A stretch of 64,000 bases of DNA from Chitinophaga deserti (GCF_003149455.1 NZ_QFFK01000001.1:625935-689934), one strand, 5' to 3'; counted from the first letter of the stretch, positions 44,623-54,268 are shown. Notes: generated by a model not told the origin, from the letters alone. Program-made: numbers and translations.

Positions 44623-45084
44623 CTTACTTAATTAAGCGTGTTTGAAGCAATTTTTCAATGATTTCATGAAAATGAAATTCACCTACTTGTTTAACTAAAA
44701 ATGATTAAAATTTTATTCTTTCAGCTGCCGGCGCGTAACCTGCATAACGTCAGGATGATTGATTATGTTCAATATATACCGGCTTCCGTTTAATGCTAAT
44801 AATTTTCTCTGTTTGTAATTCGGGAATCGCAAAGATAATTTAGCGCCGCATTGCGTGATAACTTTTATCGCGGATATTTTCAAATTAATCCTCACGTCCG
44901 TCTCGACAGGATATTAATGGTAGTTCTGGCAAATGGTTAACTGGATTTCATCCAAACCGCTTATAGGGCTACCGATATAAGACCTGGTAATTGTTTTTGC
45001 CTTGAGATACACCTGAATTCATTTAATGAGTAAGTTTTTCAATTCTTATTCATAGCACCTAGGATAAATTGTCTTTTAATGCGC

Positions 45085-45123
45085 CAGTGAGTATTCACTG
45101 AATTGGCACCCACACAGTGCCAA
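45085..45123. promoter_or_regulatory. Adjacent pair of inverted repeats
   Basis: CAGTGA (45085-45090) and TCACTG (45095-45100), then TTGGCAC (45103-45109) and GTGCCAA (45117-45123). They may be operator sites or a small structured RNA; no regulator is assigned. Confidence 0.4.
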
Positions 45124-45271
45124 ACGCTTTATGTTTCCTTTGTAATATACAAAAAATCCGGTGTATCCGGTCAAGCCTCCGGGCAATATTAGTACAATAC
45201 TACCAATCCATTCGTTAATTTTTTGCAAAAATGGTATAAACGGAAGGATTTTAACTTCGAAATGTATTGCC

Positions 45272-45320
45272 TAAAAAAGGCGCCTGCCGGTAAAAGGTTT
45301 CCCCTTCCCCACAGGCGCCC
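45272..45320 (-). terminator. Terminator of the AIM24-like gene
   Basis: Stem GGCGCCTG (45279-45286) and CAGGCGCC (45312-45319) with a long loop, with an A-run at 45273-45278 that gives a T tract on the minus strand. Confidence 0.75.
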
Positions 45321-45338
45321 ATATTAACGAATTGATTA

Positions 45339-46124
45339 TCAATCTCCATCAAGCAGGTTACCGATCCCTCCCAGGATGCTCCCCTCTTCCTTCCGCGCAC
45401 CGGTACCGTAAGCCAGTACACGGCTTGCCAGGCGACTGATCGGCAGGCTCTGCAGCCATACTTTTCCAGGTCCTCTCAGCACCGCAAAGAACAGCCCTTC
45501 ACCACCGAAAACCATGTTCTTTACCCCGCGTACGAACTCAACATCAAAATCCACCTGCTGGGTATAAGCTACGATACAACCGGTATCCACCTTCAGCACC
45601 TCGCCCGGAGCCAGCTCCTTTTCGATCACATACCCGCCTGCATGCACAAAGGCCAGCCCGTCGCCCTCCAGCTTCTGCATAATGAAGCCTTCGCCGCCAA
45701 AGATGCCGGTTCCCAGCCTGCGCTGAAATTCGATCCCTACGTTCACTCCTTTCGCTGCACAGAGAAATGCGTCTTTCTGACAAATAATCTTCCCTCCCAG
45801 TAACCGGAGATCCATCGGGATAATTTTGCCCGGATATGGTGAAGCAAAGCTCACCCGCTTCTTGCCGTGGCCGGTATTCGTAAAACAGGTGATAAACAGG
45901 CTCTCCCCTGTGATCAGGCGCTTACCGGCAGACATGAGCTTTCCGAAGATGCCCTGCTTTGCACCGGAGCCGTCCCCGAAAAGGGTCTCCATTTTAATCT
46001 CCTGATCCATCATCATGAAACTGCCGCTCTCGGCCACAGCGCTCTCATTGGGGTCCAGCTCGATCTCTACGATCTGCATTTCCTCCCCGTGTATTTTGTA
46101 ATCGATCTCGTGATTGTTCAGCAT
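45339..46124 (-). CDS. AIM24/TIGR00266 family protein
   Basis: About 261 residues from the ATG at 46124. The family block IEIELDPNESAVAESGSFMM is followed by GESLFITCFTNTGHGKKRVS, FLCAAKGVNVGIEFQRRLGT and GGEGFIMQKLEGDGLAFVHA, the hallmark of TIGR00266/AIM24 proteins. The fold is a triple beta-prism, and the bacterial function is not known. It is followed downstream by its own terminator, and the SGNH gene ends 12 bases upstream of the alternative start. Confidence 0.88.
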   Translation of the reverse strand: MLNNHEIDYKIHGEEMQIVEIELDPNESAVAESGSFMMMDQEIKMETLFGDGSGAKQGIFGKLMSAGKRLITGESLFITCFTNTGHGKKRVSFASPYPGKIIPMDLRLLGGKIICQKDAFLCAAKGVNVGIEFQRRLGTGIFGGEGFIMQKLEGDGLAFVHAGGYVIEKELAPGEVLKVDTGCIVAYTQQVDFDVEFVRGVKNMVFGGEGLFFAVLRGPGKVWLQSLPISRLASRVLAYGTGARKEEGSILGGIGNLLDGD

Positions 46125-46166
46125 AGGTTTATTGGCGTTTTTGTCTTCCCGCAAATTACATCACAT

Positions 46167-47264
46167 TTACCTTATGGGAAGGCTTTTTTTCATCAGCTTT
46201 TTCAGCTGCGGCCACATCGCTTCCAGCTGCCTGAGGTAGCCCAGATCGGTCAGATGCACACCGTCAATAGTACCTTCATGATCGCTCCCGATCAGGTTAG
46301 TAGCAGGCAGGTAATACAGTTGTTTGTATCCTTCCGATTTCAGTTTCGTGTAAGCCTCCCTGATAGCTGCGTTCTTATCTTTCGAATCCTGATCTATCTT
46401 CCGGTCAAAATATCCGTTTTCGCGTATAACGGTTTCCACCAGCAGGATGGGTACTTCCGGGCGCTTATCAAGCAGGTGCTTTATGAAGGGATAGGCTCTT
46501 TCCTTAATTTCTTTCGGGGAAGGGTTGGGGATACAATCCAGCACAAATACAGACGCAGGCATTTTTGCGAGCAGCTCCGCTACCGGGAACTCCATCTTTC
46601 CATTCCCGCTAAAACCGAGGTTTACCACATCCCAGCCGGTTTTGCGCTGCAGGATGGAAGAGTAAACCATTCCGGCCCTGCTGGCCGATGCACCCTGCAG
46701 GATACTGGACCCGTATATCACGATGCGGTGTGTGGTATCAATCTTAGGACTGGCGGGCCTTCCCAGCTGCGCTTCCGGCGCCACGCCTATTTCCAGCGAA
46801 GTAAGTTCGTTATAGGTAGGCAGGTACAACATGTACTGCCGCATGGCTCCGTCCATATTACTCACGAGCGTGCCGGCATTAGCGGTTTCCTTATCACCCG
46901 GCCTTCCTACTCCGGCCCACTGCCATTTCCCGTTGTTCCAGGCGTATAAATCAAGACCACTGTGGCAAATAGGAACAATGTTGTTATAGAACAATCCGTT
47001 CGCCAGCGTCCATTTGGCTTTGATGTACGTACTGTTCGTTTCAAACAATACGGCTATTCCCGAACTATGCTTGGAAAGATGCTTCACAGCGGGAGTCAGT
47101 TCCTTATCAAGCAGGGAATCGAAACGCTGATACACCGGGCTGGTGGGCAGCCCTTTCCCGACAATCTGGAATTGGCGCGCATCCGTGTACCGTGTATTAT
47201 CCTGGCCGTGGGCCCAGGTAAAAGTAGTGCCTGCCAGCAGCAGGGCAATCATCCAGTTCTTCAT
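46167..47264 (-). CDS. Exported SGNH/GDSL hydrolase (GxDLY type)
   Basis: About 365 residues from the ATG at 47264, with a signal peptide ending TWAHGQ. The N-terminal beta domain has the GxDLY motif (GLDLYAWNNGKWQWAG). The C-terminal SGNH domain shows GSSILQG (nucleophile Ser), GFSGNGKM (Gly and Asn blocks) and DGVHLTDLG (Asp and His of the triad). This resembles carbohydrate esterases that remove acetyl groups from polysaccharides; the substrate here is unknown. It is about 42 bases upstream of the AIM24-like gene. Confidence 0.88.
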   Translation of the reverse strand: MKNWMIALLLAGTTFTWAHGQDNTRYTDARQFQIVGKGLPTSPVYQRFDSLLDKELTPAVKHLSKHSSGIAVLFETNSTYIKAKWTLANGLFYNNIVPICHSGLDLYAWNNGKWQWAGVGRPGDKETANAGTLVSNMDGAMRQYMLYLPTYNELTSLEIGVAPEAQLGRPASPKIDTTHRIVIYGSSILQGASASRAGMVYSSILQRKTGWDVVNLGFSGNGKMEFPVAELLAKMPASVFVLDCIPNPSPKEIKERAYPFIKHLLDKRPEVPILLVETVIRENGYFDRKIDQDSKDKNAAIREAYTKLKSEGYKQLYYLPATNLIGSDHEGTIDGVHLTDLGYLRQLEAMWPQLKKLMKKSLPIR

Positions 47265-47318
47265 AATTCGAAAAATAAGCATAAGCCTCCGGGAAAGGAA
47301 GACCCGGGCATAAAAAAA

Positions 47319-47342
47319 ACCGTCCCGAAGAATCGGGACGGT
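47319..47342 (-). terminator. Terminator of the RND efflux operon
   Basis: A perfect 10-bp stem ACCGTCCCGA / TCGGGACGGT with an AGAA loop and eight T on the minus strand. Confidence 0.92.
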
Positions 47343-47392
47343 ACTAGTTAACCTACAACTGTTACACTGTTTGCTCTGATAAAAACAGTTTC

Positions 47393-50300
47393 TTAATTCA
47401 TCGAAACCTTATCCGTTGGCTTTACATGCTTTTCTGCATGCGCATCTTCCGGATGGTTGAAGAAATGATATGGGCGTGGAGAAATATAGTCCGGCTGGTG
47501 CAGTTTTTTCACAGTTTCCCTTTTCAGGAACATTTTGAGAATCAGCACGAGGAAAGGAACATATTTCAGCGCACGGGGTAATTTGTAAAGGTCGAGAACA
47601 TCGATGCAGCGCTTGTTCATAGCGTACATCACGGGTACGAGAACCAGCGTCAGGAAAGTGGCGAAGATCAGGCCAAACACCATCGTCCATGCGAGCGGGC
47701 CCCAGAAAGCCACGTTATCGCCACCGAAGTAAAGGTGAGGGTTAAACTCGTCAAACATCTTCCAGAAGTCGATATTGAGGCCTACTGCCAGCGGGATAAG
47801 ACCAAGGATGGCAGCGATGGCGGTAAGGATTACAGGGGTCATACGGGTACGACCACCTTCTACCACCGCCTCGTTAAAGGGCACGCCCTGTATTACGAGC
47901 AGGTCGATGAATTCCACCAGTACGATACCATTCCTGGCTACGATCCCTGCGAGGGCCATAATACCTACACCGGTCATTACGATGGAGATATCCATACCGA
48001 AGATGGCGAAACCAAGGAATACGCCGATGATGGAGAAGAGGATCTCAAGGAAGATCACAAAGGCACGGCCAACCGAGTTGAACTGCGTAACCATGATCAG
48101 GAAGATGAGGCCTACCGCTCCGCCCATTGCAAGCAGCAGGAAGTTCATGGTTTCTGCCTGGTCTTCCTGTTCACCAGTCATCTTCACCGTGATACCATCC
48201 GGCGGATTGAATTCCTGTACTGCCGAGGTGATTTCTGCCACTACCTCATTCGCGTTGAAACCGGTGAGGATGTTGGAGTAAAGCGTCACCACACGTTTCT
48301 CATCTTTATGCTTGATACCTGCATAGGTATTACTGTAGCGGATATCAGCCACTGCGCTCAGAGGTACCTGCCTGATAGCACCACCCATATTCATGTCGCG
48401 GTAAGTAAGGTTCAGGTTCATCAGGGTGTTGATGTTGTTGCGCTGATCTTCCTGGAGGCGAACGGTAATATCGTACTCATCATCCGCGTCGCGGAATTTG
48501 GTGGGCGCGTAGCCAGACAGTGCGATACGCAGAGCGGTACCGATCTGATCTGTAGTGATGCCTTCGCGGTTAGCACGTTCGCGGTCGATATTTACCACGA
48601 TTTCCGGCTTATTGCTCTGGAAATCGCTTTTCAGTTCTTCCACACCACCGATCTGTAAGCTGTCAAGATAACGTTTCAGTTTATCTGAAGTCAAAGCAAG
48701 CTGCTCAAATTCATCACCGGAGATTTCGATATTGATGGGCTTCCCTGTAGGGGGGCCACCCTGCTCCTGTTCCACGGTAATATCTGCACCAGGGATGCCT
48801 TTTACGGCATCACGGATCTTATCCAGATATTCGAGGGTAGATTGTCCGTTACGTTTGGAGAATTCAACGAACGCCACGGTTACCTTTCCTTTATGGGGAT
48901 AAGTACCTCCATCCATCTGGGAAGGATCGGTAGCACTTTTCGCTACGTTGGAGATGATGGATTTAACCAGCGGATTGTTTTTGCCCACTACTTTGACGAT
49001 CCGTTGCTCAACGATGTTGGTCACGGAATCCGTCGTCTTCTCATCAGTACCGTTTGGTAATTCCAGGTATGCAAAAATAAAGTTCGGATCTGCGGTCGGG
49101 AAGAAGATCACTTTCGGGTTACGGATACCAGTAAGCACGATGCTAAACACGAGCAAACCGAATGTAGCGAAAAGAATCTTTACAGGTCTCCACCCTACGA
49201 TACACCATTCCAGGATACGGCGGTAGCGGTTCTGAACACGGGGCCAGATGTTTGTCTGGAATTTCCGTGCTACTACGCCCAGCCAGAAGCGCTCGATGGT
49301 GATCAGCAGCCAGATGAAAACAACCAGGTTACCCGCACCCATGCTGCCAATATACCCGATCAGTGCGGCTGCACCGAAAACGAGGGTCAGGATGGTGTAT
49401 TTACGGTCCCATTTCGGCTTGGGATGTGCATCGCCTTCATGACGATCCATGAAATCCACCGCAAATACAGGGTTGATAATATATGCTACGAACAGGGACG
49501 CCATCAGGGTAACGATCAGCGTCGCCGGCAGGAAGAACATGAATTTACCGATAATGCCCGGCCAGAACAACAGCGGGAAGAATGGCGCCAATACCGTCAT
49601 AGTACCTGAGAATACCGGAAGGAACACTTCCCCGGCAGCTATCTTGGCGGCTTTAACGATACCGAGATCTTTCCGTTCATAGAAGATACGGTGTACGTTT
49701 TCAATAACCACAATGGCATCATCCACCACAATCCCCAGCGCCAGCAGGAAGGAGAACAGCACCATCATATTGAGGGTGAATCCCATTACCGGCATGAAAA
49801 GGAAAGCAATGAACATCGACAGCGGCACTGAGGCTGCTACGAACAAGGCGTTCACAGCCCCCATGAAGAACATTAGTACTACGGTAACAAGGATGAAACC
49901 AATAATAATGGTATTGATCAGGTCGTGCAGCGTGATACGGGTAGACTCGCTCTGGTCTGCCGTAATGGTCACTTCCAGATCTTTAGGGAGGAGGTCCTGT
50001 TTCGCATCTTCCACGATCTGGAAGATTTTATCAGACGCATCGATGAGGTTTTCGCCACTACGCTTGATTACGTTGAGGGTTACCACACTTTTACCGTCGA
50101 GACGGGCATAGCTGTCCTGTTCCTTATGGGAATCTACCACTTCTGCGATATCGCGGAGGTAAACTACCGCACCGGAAGTACCACGCACCACGATGTTGCG
50201 GATCAAGTTGGGATCTTTATACTCTCCTTTGATCGCCAGCGTACGTTTCATACCGTCTATCCGCACGAGACCACCGGACACAGTTTTATTCTCTCCCTGC

Positions 50301-50938
50301 ACAGCCATAATCACATCGCCGAAGCTGATCCTTGCCGCATCCATTTTGTATTTGTCCAGATTAATCTGGATCTCACGTTCGAGGGCACCTACAATGTCTA
50401 CACGGGTAATTTCTGTAAGACCTTCGATCCTGTCCTGCATTTCATCCGCATACTTTTTCAGTGTCTGCAGATCGAAATCGCCCGACATGTTTACGTTCAT
50501 GATAGGCACTTCGGAGATCTCCATTTTGGTGATCATCGGATCTTCAGTGAGATCTTTAGGCAGATCCTTCTTGGCAGCATCCACTTTCTCCCGCACCTGA
50601 ATACCAGCTTCCAGCAGATCTTCATCCGGGTTGAACTCTACGATAACAGCAGAGAAGTCCTGGATGGAGGTGCTCGTGATTTTGCGCACGCCGGAGATAG
50701 ACTTAAGTTTTTTCTCGAGGGGCTTGGTCACGAGGGTTTCCATGTCTTCTGGGGAAGTACCATCGTTGATTGTGGAAATATAATACTGGGGGAACACTAC
50801 CTCGGGGAATTGCTCCTTCGGCAGGCTCCTGTATGTGAGGATACCGGTGATCGTGAGGATCAGGGTGATCACATAAATGCTCACCTTGTTGTCGATCGCC
50901 CAACTGGTCGGCCGGAATTCTTTTTCTAAGTCCTTCAT
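47393..50938 (-). CDS. Efflux RND transporter permease (HAE-1-like)
   Basis: 1181 residues, longer than the usual 1030-1050. The proton-relay pair Asp406-Asp407 lies in GIVVDDAIVVIENVHRI. The porter domain starts around QFPEVVFPQYYISTINDGT. The C-terminal half repeats the fold (FGMDISIVMTGVGIMALAGI, then VARNGIVLVEFIDLL). Between the halves, after residue 500, there are two hydrophobic segments (YTILTLVFGAAALIGYIGSM and NLVVFIWLLITIERFWLGVV) that the standard fold does not have, which explains the extra length. It should export drugs, lipids or metals with the adaptor and TolC encoded upstream. Confidence 0.93.
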   Translation of the reverse strand: MKDLEKEFRPTSWAIDNKVSIYVITLILTITGILTYRSLPKEQFPEVVFPQYYISTINDGTSPEDMETLVTKPLEKKLKSISGVRKITSTSIQDFSAVIVEFNPDEDLLEAGIQVREKVDAAKKDLPKDLTEDPMITKMEISEVPIMNVNMSGDFDLQTLKKYADEMQDRIEGLTEITRVDIVGALEREIQINLDKYKMDAARISFGDVIMAVQGENKTVSGGLVRIDGMKRTLAIKGEYKDPNLIRNIVVRGTSGAVVYLRDIAEVVDSHKEQDSYARLDGKSVVTLNVIKRSGENLIDASDKIFQIVEDAKQDLLPKDLEVTITADQSESTRITLHDLINTIIIGFILVTVVLMFFMGAVNALFVAASVPLSMFIAFLFMPVMGFTLNMMVLFSFLLALGIVVDDAIVVIENVHRIFYERKDLGIVKAAKIAAGEVFLPVFSGTMTVLAPFFPLLFWPGIIGKFMFFLPATLIVTLMASLFVAYIINPVFAVDFMDRHEGDAHPKPKWDRKYTILTLVFGAAALIGYIGSMGAGNLVVFIWLLITIERFWLGVVARKFQTNIWPRVQNRYRRILEWCIVGWRPVKILFATFGLLVFSIVLTGIRNPKVIFFPTADPNFIFAYLELPNGTDEKTTDSVTNIVEQRIVKVVGKNNPLVKSIISNVAKSATDPSQMDGGTYPHKGKVTVAFVEFSKRNGQSTLEYLDKIRDAVKGIPGADITVEQEQGGPPTGKPINIEISGDEFEQLALTSDKLKRYLDSLQIGGVEELKSDFQSNKPEIVVNIDRERANREGITTDQIGTALRIALSGYAPTKFRDADDEYDITVRLQEDQRNNINTLMNLNLTYRDMNMGGAIRQVPLSAVADIRYSNTYAGIKHKDEKRVVTLYSNILTGFNANEVVAEITSAVQEFNPPDGITVKMTGEQEDQAETMNFLLLAMGGAVGLIFLIMVTQFNSVGRAFVIFLEILFSIIGVFLGFAIFGMDISIVMTGVGIMALAGIVARNGIVLVEFIDLLVIQGVPFNEAVVEGGRTRMTPVILTAIAAILGLIPLAVGLNIDFWKMFDEFNPHLYFGGDNVAFWGPLAWTMVFGLIFATFLTLVLVPVMYAMNKRCIDVLDLYKLPRALKYVPFLVLILKMFLKRETVKKLHQPDYISPRPYHFFNHPEDAHAEKHVKPTDKVSMN

Positions 50939-50963
50939 CGGTTAATTTTTTAAAGTTGGCCGG

Positions 50964-52073
50964 TTACAGCTTGATAAAGTCGTTGTCGTTCAGGCCCTGG
51001 AAGCCGGTGGTAATAATCTTTTCCCCGGTATTAAGGCCGGTTTTGATTTCAGCTTTATCGTTATAAGTCCTTCCCAGTTCGATGTAAGAGCGTGAGGCCT
51101 GCATTTTATCGCCCGAACCTTTTACGGTCAGTACGTAAGGTTTACCCAGTGAGTACTGGATAACGTTTACCGGTATAACCACCGCATTATTGGCACGATA
51201 GTCTACAATGCGGATCTGAGCCAGCATATTGGGATGCAGATCCTTGTTACCGGATACGGGGATCTCAACGCGAATGGTACGGCTGAGAGGATCAATCGTG
51301 CGGGATGCAAAACCGATTTTAGTGCGGAAGGTTTTTTGAATATCGGGGAAAGTCACTTCTACTTCGTCTCCAGTTGTCACTTTCCCGGCGAAAGCTTCCG
51401 CCACATTGGCCACTACACGGAGGTTAGATACATTCACTACGCGGAAGGCTGGCATCCCTGGAGAGGCGGCATCACCGATCTTGGCAATCACCTGATCTAC
51501 GGTACCGTTGATGGGAGAAATGATCCGGGTGAGGTTGATCTGATCTCTCATAGTAGCAATGCTCTTTTCCAGCGATTCCTTTTGGGATTTGGCGGTGAGA
51601 TACTGTACTTCGGAACCGATCTTCTGACGCCACAGGTTAGCCTGTTTGTTGTAGAGGGTGGTAGCGAGGTCCAGCTGTGTCTGAAGCTGGGCGAGGTTAG
51701 ACCGCATCACCTGATCGTCTACCTGAGCCAATGTCTGGCCTTTGCTGACAGTTTGCCCTTCACGGACGAGGATAGCTTTGATGATGCCGGGCGACTGTGC
51801 AGACACCTGTACGTTTTCACGTGCGTCCACATCTCCCTGGATATCGATGAAATGTTCGAAAACTGAAGTTTGCACATCGGCAATAGTCACTGTCTTGGTT
51901 TTAACCGCAGTGGAATCACCGGCTTTCATTTCCTTTTCAAGGATTTTGATCTCCGCGTCCAGTTTGGCTTTCTCCTGCTTGAGGCGCGCGAGTTTCTCAG
52001 GTTTCTTTTCTTCTCCGCCGCCGCAGGCAATCATCAGGGAGATCAGCGGAAGAACGAAATATCTTTTATTCAT
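50964..52073 (-). CDS. HlyD/AcrA family periplasmic adaptor lipoprotein
   Basis: 369 residues. The lipobox LISLMIAC puts a lipid on Cys17. A short coiled coil (residues 25-50) precedes the biotinyl-lipoyl-like domain (VQVSAQSPGIIKAILVREGQ then TVSKGQTLAQVDD), an alpha hairpin (about 120-175) and the beta-barrel (TGDEVEVTFPDI). It bridges the RND pump and TolC. It starts about 33 bases after the tolC-like stop and is followed by the pump gene. Confidence 0.94.
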   Translation of the reverse strand: MNKRYFVLPLISLMIACGGGEEKKPEKLARLKQEKAKLDAEIKILEKEMKAGDSTAVKTKTVTIADVQTSVFEHFIDIQGDVDARENVQVSAQSPGIIKAILVREGQTVSKGQTLAQVDDQVMRSNLAQLQTQLDLATTLYNKQANLWRQKIGSEVQYLTAKSQKESLEKSIATMRDQINLTRIISPINGTVDQVIAKIGDAASPGMPAFRVVNVSNLRVVANVAEAFAGKVTTGDEVEVTFPDIQKTFRTKIGFASRTIDPLSRTIRVEIPVSGNKDLHPNMLAQIRIVDYRANNAVVIPVNVIQYSLGKPYVLTVKGSGDKMQASRSYIELGRTYNDKAEIKTGLNTGEKIITTGFQGLNDNDFIKL

Positions 52074-52106
52074 TTTATGTTGATTTTTGGGAGATAAAGT
52101 TGAAGG

Positions 52107-53471
52107 TTAGAGTTTTCCGAATGCTTTCAGGTAATCTACTCTTGCCACAATTACATTGAAGAGGGCGGAGAAGTAGTTATTCTGTGCAACCAGCAGGGCC
52201 GATTCGGCATTGATCATTTCCACGCTGGAGCCTACGCCTTCGCGGTACTTAATCATGGTTGTTTCAAATACTTCCTTCGCCAGCTGCATGTTTTCTTCTT
52301 CGTTGCTGAGTGTGGAAAGGTTGTTACGCAAACTGGTGGCGGAATTAGCCTGATCCAGGTCAATGGAGCCACGGAGTTTTTCGAGATCGATATCGTTCTT
52401 TTTCACGGCTATAAGTGCCTGATCTACTTTACGAAGGCGTTGGAAGCCGGTAAAGATGGGCACTTTAAGATTCAGGCCGTAAGACACATAGCCATACCAG
52501 CTCTGAGAGGAGAAATAGTCAAACTTACCCGAAGCGCGCGAAGCACCACCCTGACCAAAGAGGTAGAGTGATGGCCAGGCAGACAGGCGGTACCTTTTCA
52601 GGTTATACTCATTAGCCTGGCGCTGGGTTTCCAGCAGCTGATATTCGATACGGTTCTGATAGCTGAAACCATCCTGACCCTGAATATCAGCCTTCAGTGA
52701 ATTGTTACCCAGCGTATCCGTCAGCTGAAGGGACTGTTTCACCGGCATACCGATCTGGAACTTCAGGGCGGCAATACCTACTTCGCGGATTTCCCGGAGG
52801 CGCGTTACCTGCGATTCCAGGTTATTAACCTGCACTACGAGGCGGTCCACATCCAGCTTTTCTACGAGACCGTTTTTGTAGATCTCCCGTGTTTCTTCCA
52901 GCATGGATTTCAGGCGTACCTGGTTGGAGTCCAGGATAACGAGGGCCTTATCAGCAGCCACTACGTTGAAATACGCCTTGTAAACCGCAGCCTTTACTTC
53001 CATCTCGGAATACTCTACGCCTTTACGGGCCAGTGTTTCGAGGGTTTTACGGGCCTGCAGTGCTACCAGCACACTGGGGTCGAAGAGGGTCTGGTTCACA
53101 TCCACCTGGCCTAATACATTATAGGCCAGTCCGAATGCGATAGGAACTGTTGTTCCCTTGGGGGCGCTGGGATCGAAGTTGCTGATATCTACCAGCTGCT
53201 TCTGGATAACAGGATTATGCTGGAACATCCCCGTACCGCTTACCTGCGGCAGGGCGAGGCCGCTCACTTCGCGGTTAACCGCGAGCTGGTTTAGTTCGTC
53301 CAGCTTTGCATTACGAATGTCGTACTGATGGGAGAGCGCATAAGATATGGCGTCCTGCACCGAGAACCGCAGTGTTTCCGGTGTAGGTGCCGGTTGCTGC
53401 TGCGCATGGGCACAGGTTAAAACATGCAACATCGTGCCCGCGAGGACAGCGAGTTTCCATTTAAAATGCAT
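52107..53471 (-). CDS. TolC family outer-membrane efflux protein
   Basis: 454 residues with signal peptide ending TCAHAQ. The TolC fold is shown by two long alpha-helical halves: AISYALSHQYDIRNAKLDEL near the N-terminus, and EVFETTMIKYREGVGSSVEM near the C-terminus followed by INAESALLVAQNNYFSALFN. It forms the outer-membrane exit duct for the adaptor and pump. It lies 15 bases after the TetR gene, so all four are one transcript. Confidence 0.94.
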   Translation of the reverse strand: MHFKWKLAVLAGTMLHVLTCAHAQQQPAPTPETLRFSVQDAISYALSHQYDIRNAKLDELNQLAVNREVSGLALPQVSGTGMFQHNPVIQKQLVDISNFDPSAPKGTTVPIAFGLAYNVLGQVDVNQTLFDPSVLVALQARKTLETLARKGVEYSEMEVKAAVYKAYFNVVAADKALVILDSNQVRLKSMLEETREIYKNGLVEKLDVDRLVVQVNNLESQVTRLREIREVGIAALKFQIGMPVKQSLQLTDTLGNNSLKADIQGQDGFSYQNRIEYQLLETQRQANEYNLKRYRLSAWPSLYLFGQGGASRASGKFDYFSSQSWYGYVSYGLNLKVPIFTGFQRLRKVDQALIAVKKNDIDLEKLRGSIDLDQANSATSLRNNLSTLSNEEENMQLAKEVFETTMIKYREGVGSSVEMINAESALLVAQNNYFSALFNVIVARVDYLKAFGKL

Positions 53472-53485
53472 AGAACATTGATTTA

Positions 53486-54097
53486 TTACTGGTTATCTTT
53501 CGATTTATACTGGTCGATCAGCTGGTAGCCCTTCAGCGTGGCTACCCCGTACAGGAAATGTTCCAGCAGCACGCGCTGCACCTTCGACATATCATAACCG
53601 TTCATGGGGAACAGTTCGGGCTGGAAACAAAAGAGGGACGACGCGGCGCGGAAAGCGCTGAGAATGTCCAGGTCCAGGTCTGGCCGGTAAAATCCTTCCC
53701 GGATACCCCGTTCCAGGTTTTCACGGATCGTCCGTACCATGAACACATTTTTATGCTGCTCAAAGAGCTGAAATGCCTTGGAATGGAATTTCTGGAGGTC
53801 CATCATCACTACCGGGTTCATGTTCCGGAATTTATCTTCCATCATCTTAATGACCAGGAACAATTCCCCGATAGCATCGGCACTATTTTGCCGGCTGGCG
53901 ATACATTCCTCTTCGATGAGGCCGAGGTGGCGGCTCATCACATTGAGTACCAGGTCGCTTTTATCGGCGAAGTGCGCATACAGCGTTTTTTTGGAAATGC
54001 CCATGCGGTTGGCGATATCGTCCATCGTAATGGAGCGGGTGCCGTACTGCCGGAACATGTTGAACGCTGTATCCAGGATTCGTTCTTGAACTTCCAT
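53486..54097 (-). CDS. TetR family regulator of the efflux operon
   Basis: 203 residues. The helix-turn-helix is MFRQYGTRSITMDDIANRMG followed by ISKKTLYAHFADKSDLV (about residues 13-50). The C-terminal half is a helical ligand-binding domain (KFRNMNPVVMMDLQKFHSKA). As first gene of the efflux operon it probably represses its own promoter, where a perfect inverted repeat overlaps the -33 and -7 elements. The inducing ligand is unknown. Confidence 0.94.
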   Translation of the reverse strand: MEVQERILDTAFNMFRQYGTRSITMDDIANRMGISKKTLYAHFADKSDLVLNVMSRHLGLIEEECIASRQNSADAIGELFLVIKMMEDKFRNMNPVVMMDLQKFHSKAFQLFEQHKNVFMVRTIRENLERGIREGFYRPDLDLDILSAFRAASSLFCFQPELFPMNGYDMSKVQRVLLEHFLYGVATLKGYQLIDQYKSKDNQ

Positions 54098-54136
54098 TGG
54101 TTTTTGATAAAAAGGGGGCGAATTGAATTACACGCA

Positions 54137-54167
54137 CAAAACTATGGAAACTATTTAAACCTCCAAA
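54137..54167 (-). promoter_or_regulatory. Promoter of the TetR-TolC-HlyD-RND operon
   Basis: On the minus strand TTTG (54164-54167), a 19-base spacer, then TAGTTTTG (54137-54144). Both match the Bacteroidota consensus. It lies 40 bases before the TetR start. Confidence 0.8.
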
Positions 54168-54175
54168 GTTTCCAT
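54144..54175. promoter_or_regulatory. Inverted-repeat operator, probable TetR site
   Basis: ATGGAAACT (54144-54152) and AGTTTCCAT (54167-54175), perfect 9-base arms separated by 14 bases. It covers the -33 element, the spacer and the edge of the -7 element, so a bound dimer would block the polymerase. Confidence 0.8.
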
Positions 54176-54260
54176 CAAGTATTTATGGCATAATATGACG
54201 AACGGAGTTCATCACAGGATTTCCCGGCTTTATTGGGGGGCTGATGCGGTTTTTATGGTG

Positions 54261-54268
54261 TAACTTTG
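54261..54268 (+). promoter_or_regulatory. Candidate -7 element for the DUF502 gene
   Basis: TAACTTTG matches the -7 consensus and lies 18 bases before the ATG at 54287. No TTTG at standard spacing was found; a TTG lies 25 bases upstream. Confidence 0.45.

Larger units (their letters stand above)
44623..45338. other. Long intergenic region upstream of the 2H phosphoesterase gene
   Basis: 716 bases without a credible gene; a 60-codon frame at 44713-44895 has no family features. On the minus strand TATCTTTG (44830-44837) is a full -7 match about 208 bases before the start at 44622, which would give a long leader. Two adjacent perfect inverted repeats lie at 45085-45123: CAGTGA-GTAT-TCACTG and TTGGCAC-7-GTGCCAA. 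Confidence 0.55.

Noticed and set aside
44713-44895. Possible 60-residue minus-strand protein in the long gap
   Set aside because: Basic, no motif, no promoter; length is expected by chance in 716 bases.
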